Below, piece by piece: positions 56,673-64,000 of a stretch of DNA of 64,000 bases. The notes under the pieces are model-generated. The model was not told where the DNA came from. It saw nothing but the letters and a program-made list of their open reading frames with translations, and made no database searches. Numbering within the stretch: the first letter of the stretch is position 1; the number at the start of each line of letters is the position of its first letter. The position numbers and the translations under genes were made by a program. The stretch comes from Deinococcales bacterium (GTDB taxonomy: Bacteria; Deinococcota; Deinococci; Deinococcales; JAAFIG01): assembly GCA_025352125.1 (NCBI GenBank), contig JANXTZ010000030.1, positions 1 to 64,000 of the forward strand. Reading direction: 5' to 3'.

Positions 56673-57668
56673 GTGCCTGACGATTACGGTTACATCAATG
56701 CGCGGGTGCGAGTCATGCACTCCAAGTTGCTCTCCTCGAAACTCGAGGAGGCGCTTTCTGCAGAAAGTTACGGCGAGTACTTGCGGGTTTTAACTGAAAC
56801 TGATCTTGCCCCCGACCTTGGTGATGCCACGGCGCAGGGCGCGGGTCTGAACGAACTGGACAAGGCACTCTCGAGGAACTTTTTTGGCGTGGCTCAAAAA
56901 TTGGCTGGTTTTGGCGACGGAAATGCCGGACGCGAGATTGGCTTGTTGCTCTCCAAGTACGATCTTCTCAACCTCAAAGCCATCGCTCGAGGCAAGTTTT
57001 CGGGTCGTGGCAGCGACGAGATCGAAAAAAGTTTGATTCCCGCCGGAACGATCAAACCCGCCGTGCTCTCTGGTTTGGCTGCCGCACCCGATCTGGGTTC
57101 GCTGGCGCAAAACCTCAACGTGGTCGGGCATCCTCTGGCGAACAGTTTTAGAACCGCCGTGGCCCAACTCGCTGGCGACAACGATTTGCTGGCGTTCGAG
57201 GTGTCCTTGGATCAAGCCTATTACAGTGAAGCCTTAAAACGCTCGAGTGACACCTTGACCAGTTACTTCAAACGCGACATTGACGGTGCGAACATCATGA
57301 CCGCCCTCAAACTGAAAGCCCAGGGCATCTCGAGCAATGCGGATCGCTACTTTGTGGCTGGGGGTAAAGAGGTTGGTGCGGATCGTTTTGCCCAGATTGC
57401 CAGTGGTTCGGGTGGACTTGACGGACTTGCGGCTTTTGCAGGACTGTCTGAGATTTCGGATTTGGGTCAAGCCGAATCGGTCGTTCGTACCGTATTACTG
57501 AGAGATGCCAAACGCTTGTACACCAGCGATGCGCTTGGGATCGGCGTGGTGATTGGCTTCCTGAAAGAAAAAGAAAACGAAGTCGCCCTGACCCGTTTGA
57601 TCGCCCGAGGCAAGTTCTACGGCGTGCCAAACGAGACGCTTCGCAAGGAGGTTGGCAATGGCTTATAA
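56673..57668 (+). CDS. V-type ATPase subunit C (central rotor socket)
   Basis: 331 residues, helical, AtpC/d-type: it links the central shaft to the membrane ring. Recognisable pieces are YINARVRVMHSKLLSS, NLKAIARGKFSGRG, YYSEALKRSS and GIGVVIGFLKEKENEVALTR with LIARGKFYGVPNETLRKEV at the end. GTG start at 56673. The last 11 bases overlap the subunit F start, implying coupling. Confidence 0.95.
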   Translation: MPDDYGYINARVRVMHSKLLSSKLEEALSAESYGEYLRVLTETDLAPDLGDATAQGAGLNELDKALSRNFFGVAQKLAGFGDGNAGREIGLLLSKYDLLNLKAIARGKFSGRGSDEIEKSLIPAGTIKPAVLSGLAAAPDLGSLAQNLNVVGHPLANSFRTAVAQLAGDNDLLAFEVSLDQAYYSEALKRSSDTLTSYFKRDIDGANIMTALKLKAQGISSNADRYFVAGGKEVGADRFAQIASGSGGLDGLAAFAGLSEISDLGQAESVVRTVLLRDAKRLYTSDALGIGVVIGFLKEKENEVALTRLIARGKFYGVPNETLRKEVGNGL

Positions 57669-57987
57669 AATGGCTATCGTGACCGACGGCGAAACCGCCA
57701 CAGGTTTCAGGCTAGCTGGTGTCGAGGTGCTCGAGGCGAGCGACCAAGCCAGCGCCGTCAAAGTGCTGGAAATTGCAATCTCGAGCGGCGAGTACGGTCT
57801 GGTTGCCGTGGACGAAAGTCTCATTCCTGACCCTGCCAAGTCCTTAGAGCGTCAAATGCGTGGTCGTGACCTGCCAGTGTTGCTACCAATGCCAAGCCTC
57901 AGCTTTGCATTTACCGAGGGGCAAGACGCAAAAGCGTACATGCGAGAACTGGTTCGCAGCACGATTGGTTTTGAAATCAAGATGTAA
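57658..57987 (+). CDS. V-type ATPase subunit F (central shaft)
   Basis: 109 residues with the Rossmann-like AtpF fold: MAIVTDGETATGFRLAGVEV, YGLVAVDESLIPD and LPVLLPMPS. ATG 57658 has AAGGAGG 5-6 bases upstream inside subunit C; a TTG two codons before is less likely. It binds the shaft subunit D. An 89-base spacer with three CTCGAG copies separates it from subunit A. Confidence 0.94.
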   Translation: MAYKMAIVTDGETATGFRLAGVEVLEASDQASAVKVLEIAISSGEYGLVAVDESLIPDPAKSLERQMRGRDLPVLLPMPSLSFAFTEGQDAKAYMRELVRSTIGFEIKM

Positions 57988-58076
57988 ACAAAACCCGATT
58001 TTGAGGCTCGAGAGAACCTCGAGATAAAAGCGCTCTCGAGCTTGAATGTTTAAGAAATTTTTTTGAGGAGGTCAGA

Positions 58077-59813
58077 ATGGCAGGTAAAATTAAATCCATC
58101 GCTGGTCCTGCGGTACTTGTTGAAGACCTTGAAGGCGCAAAAATGAACGATATCGTTCGCGTCGGCACGGAAGAACTCGTCGGTGAGATCATTCGTCTCG
58201 ACGGCAACATTTGTTTCGTTCAGGTTTACGAAGACACCAACGGTTTGACCGTGGGCGAGACCGTCTACACCACCAACTTGCCGCTTGCCGTCGAACTTGG
58301 ACCTGGAATGCTTAACGGTATTTTCGACGGCATTCAACGTCCGCTCGACAAAATCCGTGAAGCTTCAGGGGACTTTATCGCCCGTGGCATCAACGTTAAA
58401 TCATTGTCGCGCACCGCCAAATGGGCGTTCACGCCCAGCGTCAATGTCGGCGATCATGTGGCTGGCGGCTCGAGCCTTGGTACTGTGCCAGAGTTCAGCT
58501 TCACCCACAAAATTCTTGTCCCGCCCACCACTTCGGGCGTGATTAAAACCCTGAAACCTGCCGGTGAGTATGTGCTCGATGATGTCATTGCGACGCTCGA
58601 GGATGGCACGGAACTGAAGATGTATCACACCTGGGCGGTGCGTAAAGCGCGTCCTGTGAATACCAAACTCGATCCAAACCTGCCATTTTTGACGGGTATG
58701 CGAATTCTCGACGTGCTCTTCCCGCTGACCGCAGGTGGCACGGCGGCAATTCCAGGACCGTTCGGTTCGGGCAAGACCGTGACCCAACAAAGCATTGCCA
58801 AATTCGGCAACGCCGACATTGTGGTGTACGTGGGTTGCGGCGAGCGCGGCAATGAGATGACCGACGTGCTGGTTGAATTCCCAGAACTCGAGGACCCAAA
58901 GACGGGCAATCCCCTCATGCAGCGCACGATCTTGTTGGCGAACACCTCCAATATGCCCGTCGCCGCCCGAGAAGCCAGCTTGTACTGCGGTGTGACCCTC
59001 GCAGAATACTTCCGCGACCAAGGGTACGCCGTGTCCATGATGGCGGACAGCACCAGCCGTTGGGCAGAAGCCTTGCGTGAAATCGCTTCTCGCTTGCAAG
59101 AAATGCCAGCCGAGGAAGGTTACCCACCGTATCTTTCATCACGTCTTTCGGCATTCTACGAACGCGCCGGACGCGTCAAGACGCTCGAGGGCAATGCCGG
59201 TTCGGTTTCGGTCATCGGTGCGGTTTCGCCTGCCGGTGGCGACCTTTCAGAACCCGTCACCCAAGCCACGCTCCGGATCACCGGTGCGTTCTGGGCACTC
59301 GATGCCAGCCTTGCGCGTGCGCGTCACTTCCCAGCCATCAACTGGGCGCAAAGCTACAGCCTGTTCATGAACATCCTCGAGCCTTGGTACAGAGCCAACA
59401 TCAACCAGGATTACCCAGAATTGCGACTCGAGATTCTGACGTTGCTTCAACGCGAAGCCGCACTGCAAGAGGTCGTGCAACTTGTCGGACCCGACGCGCT
59501 GCAAGACGCAGAGCGCCTCAATTTGGAGGTCGGACGCATCATCCGCGAAGATTTCCTCCAACAAAACGGTTACGACAAGGTAGACGCCAGTTGCAGCATG
59601 GAAAAGGCTTACGGCATGATGCAAATGATGACTGCCCTGAACAAAACAGGCGAAGCCATGCTGAAAAACGGCGGCAGCATCAACGACTTCTTAAACGACG
59701 CCAACACCCTGGAGAAAGTCGGTCGTGCGCGATTTGTGCCCGAAAATGAATTCCCAGCTTACATGGCAGATTACATGAAGTCGCTCGAGACTGCATTTAA
59801 AGCAACGGCTTAA
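58077..59813 (+). CDS. atpA: V-type ATPase catalytic subunit A
   Basis: 578 residues; the ATP-hydrolysing or synthesising subunit. N-terminal beta barrel, the A-specific bulge (about 110-190), Walker A GPFGSGKT at 227-234, ERGNEM with catalytic Glu following at about residue 260, and [25 protein letters not shown] is 5-6 bases before the ATG. It is followed by an extra secreted-protein gene instead of directly by subunit B. CTCGAG is rare compared with neighbouring DNA, probably because of codon choice in a highly expressed gene. Confidence 0.97.
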   Translation: MAGKIKSIAGPAVLVEDLEGAKMNDIVRVGTEELVGEIIRLDGNICFVQVYEDTNGLTVGETVYTTNLPLAVELGPGMLNGIFDGIQRPLDKIREASGDFIARGINVKSLSRTAKWAFTPSVNVGDHVAGGSSLGTVPEFSFTHKILVPPTTSGVIKTLKPAGEYVLDDVIATLEDGTELKMYHTWAVRKARPVNTKLDPNLPFLTGMRILDVLFPLTAGGTAAIPGPFGSGKTVTQQSIAKFGNADIVVYVGCGERGNEMTDVLVEFPELEDPKTGNPLMQRTILLANTSNMPVAAREASLYCGVTLAEYFRDQGYAVSMMADSTSRWAEALREIASRLQEMPAEEGYPPYLSSRLSAFYERAGRVKTLEGNAGSVSVIGAVSPAGGDLSEPVTQATLRITGAFWALDASLARARHFPAINWAQSYSLFMNILEPWYRANINQDYPELRLEILTLLQREAALQEVVQLVGPDALQDAERLNLEVGRIIREDFLQQNGYDKVDASCSMEKAYGMMQMMTALNKTGEAMLKNGGSINDFLNDANTLEKVGRARFVPENEFPAYMADYMKSLETAFKATA

Positions 59814-59839
59814 CGTTTTTGATTGGTTGGAGGTGACGC

Positions 59840-60292
59840 ATGGCAACATTTTCTCGGGCTTTTATTCTGTTTGGATTGGTGCTTCCAATCTGGGCAGGAT
59901 TCGAGTTTGTCAGCGTTGCCGTTGCCCAGAAGGTTGTGCGTTTTGTCCTGAAACCTGGAATGGTTCAAAAGGCAACAGCCGGGTTTGATGAAATTGGGCG
60001 AGTTGTGGTTGACATCGAATTGAACCCTAAAGCCGCTCGGCAATTTGCCGAACTGACGGGTCAAAATATTGGCAACGATCTCGAGTTGGTGATTGATGGA
60101 AAGGTTGTTGTCAAAGCCCGCATCAATACTCGGATTGAAGGTCGTATCCAACCCTCTGGAAATTATACCCTCGAGGAAGCCCAAGCCATTGCTCGTAAAA
60201 TCCAACCCAATCAAAATCAAACGCAGAACGGGTGGCTTCAACAGCTCTCTCAGGTGCTCGAGTTTATCCTGAAGCTTTTCAAAGGTAGGTGA
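59840..60292 (+). CDS. Secreted SecD P1-head-like protein within the V-ATPase operon
   Basis: 150 residues. An N-terminal hydrophobic export signal (FILFGLVLPIWAGFEFVSV) is followed by residues 32-122 that match the periplasmic head subdomain of SecD: LNPKAARQFAELTGQNIGND, LELVIDGKVVVKARINTRIE, then SGNYTLEEAQAIARKIQ. The rest of SecD is absent. GGAGGTG is 5 bases before the ATG, and the stop directly abuts the ATG of subunit B, so it is an integral operon member between subunits A and B. I infer a periplasmic or membrane-attached accessory; alternatives are an ATPase assembly factor or a stray SecD-derived gene. Confidence 0.75.
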   Translation: MATFSRAFILFGLVLPIWAGFEFVSVAVAQKVVRFVLKPGMVQKATAGFDEIGRVVVDIELNPKAARQFAELTGQNIGNDLELVIDGKVVVKARINTRIEGRIQPSGNYTLEEAQAIARKIQPNQNQTQNGWLQQLSQVLEFILKLFKGR

Positions 60293-61699
60293 ATGATGGA
60301 TTTATTAAAGAAAGAATACAACTCTGCCAGTTACGTCTCTGGTCCGCTGTTGTACTTAGAAGGTGCAAAAGATTTGCCTTACGGCGCGATTGTGGACATC
60401 ACCGACGGCAACAAACGCGTGCGTGGTGGTCAGGTCATTGAGGTTTCCGACGAATTCACCGTACTTCAGGTTTTCGAGGAAACATCAGGTTTAGACCTTG
60501 CCAGCACCAGCGTCAGCCTGGTCGAAGACGTGGCGCGACTTGGCGTCAGCAAAGAAATGATTGGACGCCGTTTTAATGGTATCGGTAAACCGATTGACGG
60601 TCTGCCACCAGTCGTTGCCGATAAGCGCCTTTCGATCAACGGCAGCGCCATCAACCCCGTCGCTCGAGAGAAGCCAGAAGAATTCATTCAGACTGGTATC
60701 AGCGCGATTGACGTGAACATCACCCTGGTTCGTGGTCAGAAGCTGCCGATCTTCTCGGGTTCTGGTTTGCCGCACAATGAACTTGCCGCCCAAATTGCAC
60801 GTCAAGCCAAGGTCATTGGCGAGGGCGGCGAAGGTTTCGCCGTGGTCTTCGCGGCAATGGGTATCACCCAACGCGAGGTGTCGTACTTCGTCAACGAATT
60901 TGAACGCACGGGCGCATTGGCGCGTTCGGTCTTGTTCCTGAACAAAGCCGACGATCCAACCGTCGAACGACTGCTGACCCCGCGCATGGCGCTGACCGCT
61001 GCCGAATACCTCGCGTTTGAGCTTGGTTATCACGTGCTCGTTATCCTCACCGATTTGACCAACTACTGCGAAGCCTTGCGTGAAATCGGTGGCGCTCGAG
61101 AAGAAATTCCTGGTCGTCGCGGCTACCCAGGTTACATGTACACCGATCTTGCATCTTTGTACGAACGCGCGGGCGTGATTCACGGCAAGCCAGGTTCGGT
61201 CACGCAAATTCCGATTTTGTCCATGCCAGGTGACGACATCACCCACCCGATTCCAGATTTGACTGGTTACATCACCGAAGGACAGATTTTCGTCTCGCGT
61301 CAACTTGCTAGCGCTGGTATTTTCCCGCCAATTAACGTGCAACCTTCGCTTTCACGTTTGATGGGCAACGGCATCGGTAAAGGCAAAACCCGAGCCGACC
61401 ACAAAGAGGTCGCAGATCAGTTGTTTGCCTCTTACGCCAGGGGTGTGGATTTGCGCAAACTCGTCGCCATCACGGGTGAAGACGCCCTGACCGACAACGA
61501 CAAGAAATACTTGCGTTTCGCCGAGGGTTTCGAGCAGAAATTTATCAACCAAGGCGCAGCCGACCGCAGCATCGAACAAAGCCTCAGCATCGCCTGGGCG
61601 CTCTTGAGCGAATTCCCACGCACCGAACTCAAACGTATTCGTAAAGAATACATTGAAACCTACTACGGCACGCAAAAAATGTCGGAATTGGTCGCGTAG
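60293..61699 (+). CDS. atpB: V-type ATPase subunit B (regulatory, nucleotide-binding)
   Basis: 468 residues; non-catalytic partner of subunit A. Family segments: [38 protein letters not shown] (P-loop position lacking the Walker Lys, as expected for B), [14 protein letters not shown] and [17 protein letters not shown]. Two ATGs in tandem (60293, 60296), the first directly after the previous stop; AAAGGTAGG is the ribosome site. REP-like hairpins follow before subunit D. Confidence 0.97.
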   Translation: MMDLLKKEYNSASYVSGPLLYLEGAKDLPYGAIVDITDGNKRVRGGQVIEVSDEFTVLQVFEETSGLDLASTSVSLVEDVARLGVSKEMIGRRFNGIGKPIDGLPPVVADKRLSINGSAINPVAREKPEEFIQTGISAIDVNITLVRGQKLPIFSGSGLPHNELAAQIARQAKVIGEGGEGFAVVFAAMGITQREVSYFVNEFERTGALARSVLFLNKADDPTVERLLTPRMALTAAEYLAFELGYHVLVILTDLTNYCEALREIGGAREEIPGRRGYPGYMYTDLASLYERAGVIHGKPGSVTQIPILSMPGDDITHPIPDLTGYITEGQIFVSRQLASAGIFPPINVQPSLSRLMGNGIGKGKTRADHKEVADQLFASYARGVDLRKLVAITGEDALTDNDKKYLRFAEGFEQKFINQGAADRSIEQSLSIAWALLSEFPRTELKRIRKEYIETYYGTQKMSELVA

Positions 61700-61701
61700 G
61701 C

Positions 61702-61858
61702 TCTCACCCGACTCGCTGAGGCTCGTCACCCTCTCTCGCAAGCGAAAGAGGGTTTAACAGTGCAAATGTTGTCTAAGAGCAATTATTTCAGCCCCACAAC
61801 AAAGCCAGAAAACCCCCTTCTCTCGATGTTGAGAGAAGGGTCGGGGATGAGAGAAGAG
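61702..61858. repeat. Two REP-like hairpins between V-ATPase subunits B and D
   Basis: Hairpin 1 at 61729-61752 (CCCTCTCTCGC/GCGAAAGAGGG); hairpin 2 at 61815-61840 (CCCTTCTCTC/GAGAGAAGGG) followed by TCGGGGATGAG. Same families as at 21750, 35066 and 51690. They lie within the operon and could act as mRNA-stabilising or attenuating structures. Confidence 0.7.
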
Positions 61859-61902
61859 CAAAGGTCGCTCGAGTTTACATAGCAGCAAAGGAGGTGTAAC
61901 AC

Positions 61903-62577
61903 ATGGCGGAACAAGTCAGTCCAACCCGCAGTAACCTGATCGCCAAACGCGGTCAACGCCGCTTGGCAGTTCAAGGCGTGGACCTTCTGAAGCGCAAGCG
62001 CGATGCGCTGATCGGTGAGTTCTTCGCGCTCGTCAAAGAGTCCCTGGCGGCTCGAGAGGCGCTGCAAAGCACCAGCAAGGAGGCGTACTTCGCTCTTTTT
62101 CTGGCGAAAGCTTGGGACAGCCCAGAAGCCGTAGAATCGCTGGCACTTGCTCGCAAGGCAGGACTCAACCTCGAGCTTTCGGTCGAAAGCATTTACGGGG
62201 TGAAAGTTCCCAAGATTGTCATGCCAGAAATCAGCAAGGTGCTGCCGTTCAGCCCAATTGGCGCTGGAGCACGCACGCTCGAGGCGGCAGGACAATTTCA
62301 GAATGTGGTCGAGGCACTTATTAACGTGGCAGCCACCGAGAACAAATTGCGCCGCATCGGTGAGGAAATCAAAAAAACCTCCAGGCGCGTCAACGCGCTC
62401 GAGCAAATTGTCGTGCCTGACATTACGGCACAGATCAAAGGCATCTCGGACGTGCTCGATCAACGCGCACTCGAGGAAGTCACGACCCTGAAGCGGATCA
62501 AAGCCAAAATTGATGCCGAAGCCGAAGACGCTTCTGGCAAGGCGATTGCTTCCCAGGCGGTTGGCGCAGGACTTTAA
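61903..62577 (+). CDS. V-type ATPase subunit D (central shaft)
   Basis: 224 residues, long antiparallel coiled coil of the rotating shaft: PTRSNLIAKRGQRRLAVQGVD at the start and RRIGEEIKKTSRRVNALEQI with VPDITAQIKGISDVLDQRAL near the end. AAAGGAGGTG lies 6-7 bases before the ATG. Last gene of the operon, separated from subunit B by 203 bases of repeats and closed by the terminator at 62600. Confidence 0.96.
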   Translation: MAEQVSPTRSNLIAKRGQRRLAVQGVDLLKRKRDALIGEFFALVKESLAAREALQSTSKEAYFALFLAKAWDSPEAVESLALARKAGLNLELSVESIYGVKVPKIVMPEISKVLPFSPIGAGARTLEAAGQFQNVVEALINVAATENKLRRIGEEIKKTSRRVNALEQIVVPDITAQIKGISDVLDQRALEEVTTLKRIKAKIDAEAEDASGKAIASQAVGAGL

Positions 62578-62599
62578 GAATATTTTACAGGCAGTTTTG

Positions 62600-62628
62600 A
62601 CCCCCAATCTCGAGGTTGGGGGTTTTTG
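62600..62628. terminator. V-ATPase operon terminator
   Basis: ACCCCCAA (62600-62607) and TTGGGGGT (62616-62623) form the stem; the loop contains CTCGAG; TTTT follows. It is shared with the convergent GMP reductase-like gene, whose stop is at 62631. Confidence 0.88.
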
Positions 62629-62630
62629 AA

Positions 62631-63740
62631 TCAGTGCACGCCACCTTCGGTCATGCTTGCCGCCGAATTGATCGCAAATCGGACGTTCTTGCGAAATTCT
62701 TGCAGGTTGCTCGAGTTGACATAGGTCATGGCGCTCTGCAATCCCTCCCGAAGTCGTGTCACAGCCTCCCCAGCGTTCTGATGAAAGGCGTGAAGGGTCT
62801 GGCTCGAACCTTCGATAAAATTGCGTTTCTCGGTCACGAGGGTGCTCGCCATGCCGAACAAATGCACGCCAGCCAACTTCCCACCCTCGAGAATCAACAC
62901 TTCGTCTTCAAAACTGCCTGAGGCAAAGAATTTGCCCATCATGACGCCCTCACTGTAAACCAGCGCTTTGACGAAATCGCCCGCCGCGTTGACGCCGCCA
63001 TCCGAGATAAGCTGCGCGTCAACATAACCCAGTTCTGCCCTGGCGGCATAGATTTGCTCGAGCACCGTCAGTTGTCCAACACCCACGCCCGTGTTGATGC
63101 GGGTGGTGCAGACCGAACCAGGTCCGACCCCGACCTTGATCACAAAATTCTGAAAACCAGAGAGTTTCATCAGCCAGTAGGCGAACACAAATCCCTCGAC
63201 GCTGCCCACGTTGCCCAAAATAATGCCCTGCTTCACGCCCAACCCTCGAATTCGCTCGAGCAACGGCAAGACCGCCACGTTTGCGCCGTGGGCAATGTCG
63301 ATGCTGGCAAACGCCAGATTGGGTTCTTGAAACACGGTTTTTAGAAAATCATCGGTTTCATTGATGCCAAGCGCCACACCGACCAGCGCGGGCGCACTCG
63401 AACGAACATCCTCGAGCCTTGCAGCATCGGACAGTCCCACCCGAGGGAGAATATGCACCCCGCCCCGACCCTCCTCCCAAACGTCTCGGGCGAACCTGGA
63501 GCGCATGAACGACATGCTCGCACCGAAGGCAGGAAACAACTCGAGGTCAGAATGCACGCCATGAAAAGTTTGGTTGACATTCACGCCCGTTCTGGAAAGC
63601 GCACGCGATAAGAACGTTGGCACGATGGCTTTGTCCGCGAAGGTGTAATACACCTGGCTGTGATCGAACTGATAACGGCTCAGCGCCTCCTCGGTGCGGG
63701 CAATGACTGATGACGCCAGATCAAGTTTGGGTGTGGTCAT
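62631..63740 (-). CDS. GMP reductase / IMP dehydrogenase-family enzyme (GuaC-like)
   Basis: 369 residues, a TIM barrel without CBS domains. The catalytic Cys is in KVGVGPGSVCTTRINTGVG, and the flavin/phosphate-type loops are LISDGGVNAAGDFVKAL and GVMMGKFFASG. This order fits GMP reductase (GMP to IMP, purine salvage) better than IMP dehydrogenase. The ATG at 63740 has TAAACT 6 bases upstream. Convergent with the V-ATPase operon; no purine gene is adjacent. Confidence 0.88.
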   Translation of the reverse strand: MTTPKLDLASSVIARTEEALSRYQFDHSQVYYTFADKAIVPTFLSRALSRTGVNVNQTFHGVHSDLELFPAFGASMSFMRSRFARDVWEEGRGGVHILPRVGLSDAARLEDVRSSAPALVGVALGINETDDFLKTVFQEPNLAFASIDIAHGANVAVLPLLERIRGLGVKQGIILGNVGSVEGFVFAYWLMKLSGFQNFVIKVGVGPGSVCTTRINTGVGVGQLTVLEQIYAARAELGYVDAQLISDGGVNAAGDFVKALVYSEGVMMGKFFASGSFEDEVLILEGGKLAGVHLFGMASTLVTEKRNFIEGSSQTLHAFHQNAGEAVTRLREGLQSAMTYVNSSNLQEFRKNVRFAINSAASMTEGGVH

Positions 63741-63746
63741 GTCAGA

Positions 63747-63752
63747 AGTTTA
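63747..63752 (-). promoter_or_regulatory. -10 box TAAACT of GMP reductase-like gene
   Basis: Minus-strand TAAACT, 6 bases before the ATG; leaderless type. Confidence 0.5.
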
Positions 63753-63893
63753 GCTCAAATTTCAAAATTCAGACAGTTGCTCGAGAAACCAAAAGAGGGC
63801 TGGAAATCTGTTGAACGCCATTTTCAAACCCGAGAAATCTGGTGCAAAACGGCAAGACGTGTCTTGTCCCTTCGTTGATTGGCTCGAGAAACA

Positions 63894-63928
63894 AAAATGG
63901 ACCCGAGGAAAACCCCGAATCCATTCTT
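63894..63928 (-). terminator. Terminator of the gene entering from the right
   Basis: Minus strand: AATGGATTCGGGG pairs with CCTCGGGTCCATT (minor mismatches) and runs into TTTTGTTT. It follows the TAA at 63943-63945. Confidence 0.65.
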
Positions 63929-63942
63929 GAAAGCCCGAGAAT

Positions 63943-64000
63943 TTAATTGCTGGTAAAGCTTTTGGTCACGGTTGGCTCAACACCGCAAGCGTTAAAAGTG
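63943..64000 (-). CDS. 3' end of an unidentified gene
   Basis: Only the last 18 codons are inside the window: TFNACGVEPTVTKSFTSN and a TAA stop. The call rests on the open frame ending just before a terminator and on the Ser/Thr-rich tail with one Cys, which looks like the end of an exported protein. No family can be assigned. Confidence 0.45.
   Translation of the reverse strand, partial: TFNACGVEPTVTKSFTSN

Noticed and set aside
58401-59099. 232-codon frame antisense to ATPase subunit A
   Set aside because: Shadow of a highly conserved gene; no support from promoter, ribosome site or family.

Overview
The window looks like a chromosomal segment of a Deinococcota bacterium, probably a Deinococcales-like lineage of moderate GC rather than a classical high-GC Deinococcus. 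The reasons are: a bacterial V-type ATPase operon in the order G(H)-I-K-E-C-F-A-(x)-B-D (53364-62577); a ribosomal protein L31 lacking most zinc cysteines, close to the Deinococcus form; and many genes whose only upstream signal is a TAnnnT -10 box 5-9 bases before the start codon, the arrangement expected for leaderless mRNAs, which are common in Deinococcus. The DNA is also saturated with the palindrome CTCGAG: 13 copies in the first 2 kb by hand count, where about 0.5 would be expected by chance. No rRNA, tRNA, CRISPR array, prophage or insertion sequence was seen.

Layout. 1-5 kb: the end of glpX, a patatin-like hydrolase and a large SARP-type (BTAD) ATPase regulator, followed by two genes whose promoters carry 11-bp-spaced direct repeats that could be its targets. 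7-10 kb: rsmF, a hypothetical gene and acpS. 10.1-14.6 kb: two toxin-antitoxin modules around a proline catabolism cluster (GntR regulator, proline dehydrogenase, P5C dehydrogenase); one module sits inside the cluster. 14.7-18.7 kb: trhO, DinB-type protein, secreted proteins, a double-GNAT acetyltransferase and a 14-codon remnant of a paralogue. 18.8-21.4 kb: a two-component system whose kinase has an unusual C-terminal membrane Sensor domain. 21.9-23.2 kb: ndk and rpmE. 23.2-29.6 kb: a LacI-controlled sugar ABC transporter (binding protein and two permeases, no ATPase) convergent with a GH32 beta-fructosidase.

29.8-36.6 kb: serine hydrolase, an ECF sigma factor translationally coupled to a GAF protein that I read as a soluble RskA-like anti-sigma factor, ZapE-type ATPase, slyD, GNAT and ComEA-like protein. 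36.9-46.3 kb: a second OmpR/EnvZ-type pair, TauE/SafE permease, thioredoxin plus DsbD-alpha-like pair, PduO-type cobalamin adenosyltransferase, Uma2 nuclease, tatA, creatininase with a trailing SDR gene fragment, trmJ and a NarL-class kinase. 46.3-50.8 kb: Fur coupled to a half-length YibE/F protein, a secreted-protein gene broken by one in-frame TAA, trmL, a TPR protein and a PIN toxin-antitoxin pair. 51-52.8 kb: a hypothetical protein and a low-complexity RGG protein. 53-62.6 kb: the V-ATPase operon, with an extra secreted SecD-P1-head-like gene between subunits A and B and REP-like hairpins between B and D. 62.6-64 kb: a GMP reductase-like enzyme and the last 18 codons of an unidentified gene.

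The strongest candidates for something undescribed are the CTCGAG iteration, the sigma/GAF-anti-sigma pair, the SecD-head protein inside the ATPase operon, and the SARP regulator with its two repeat-bearing promoters.
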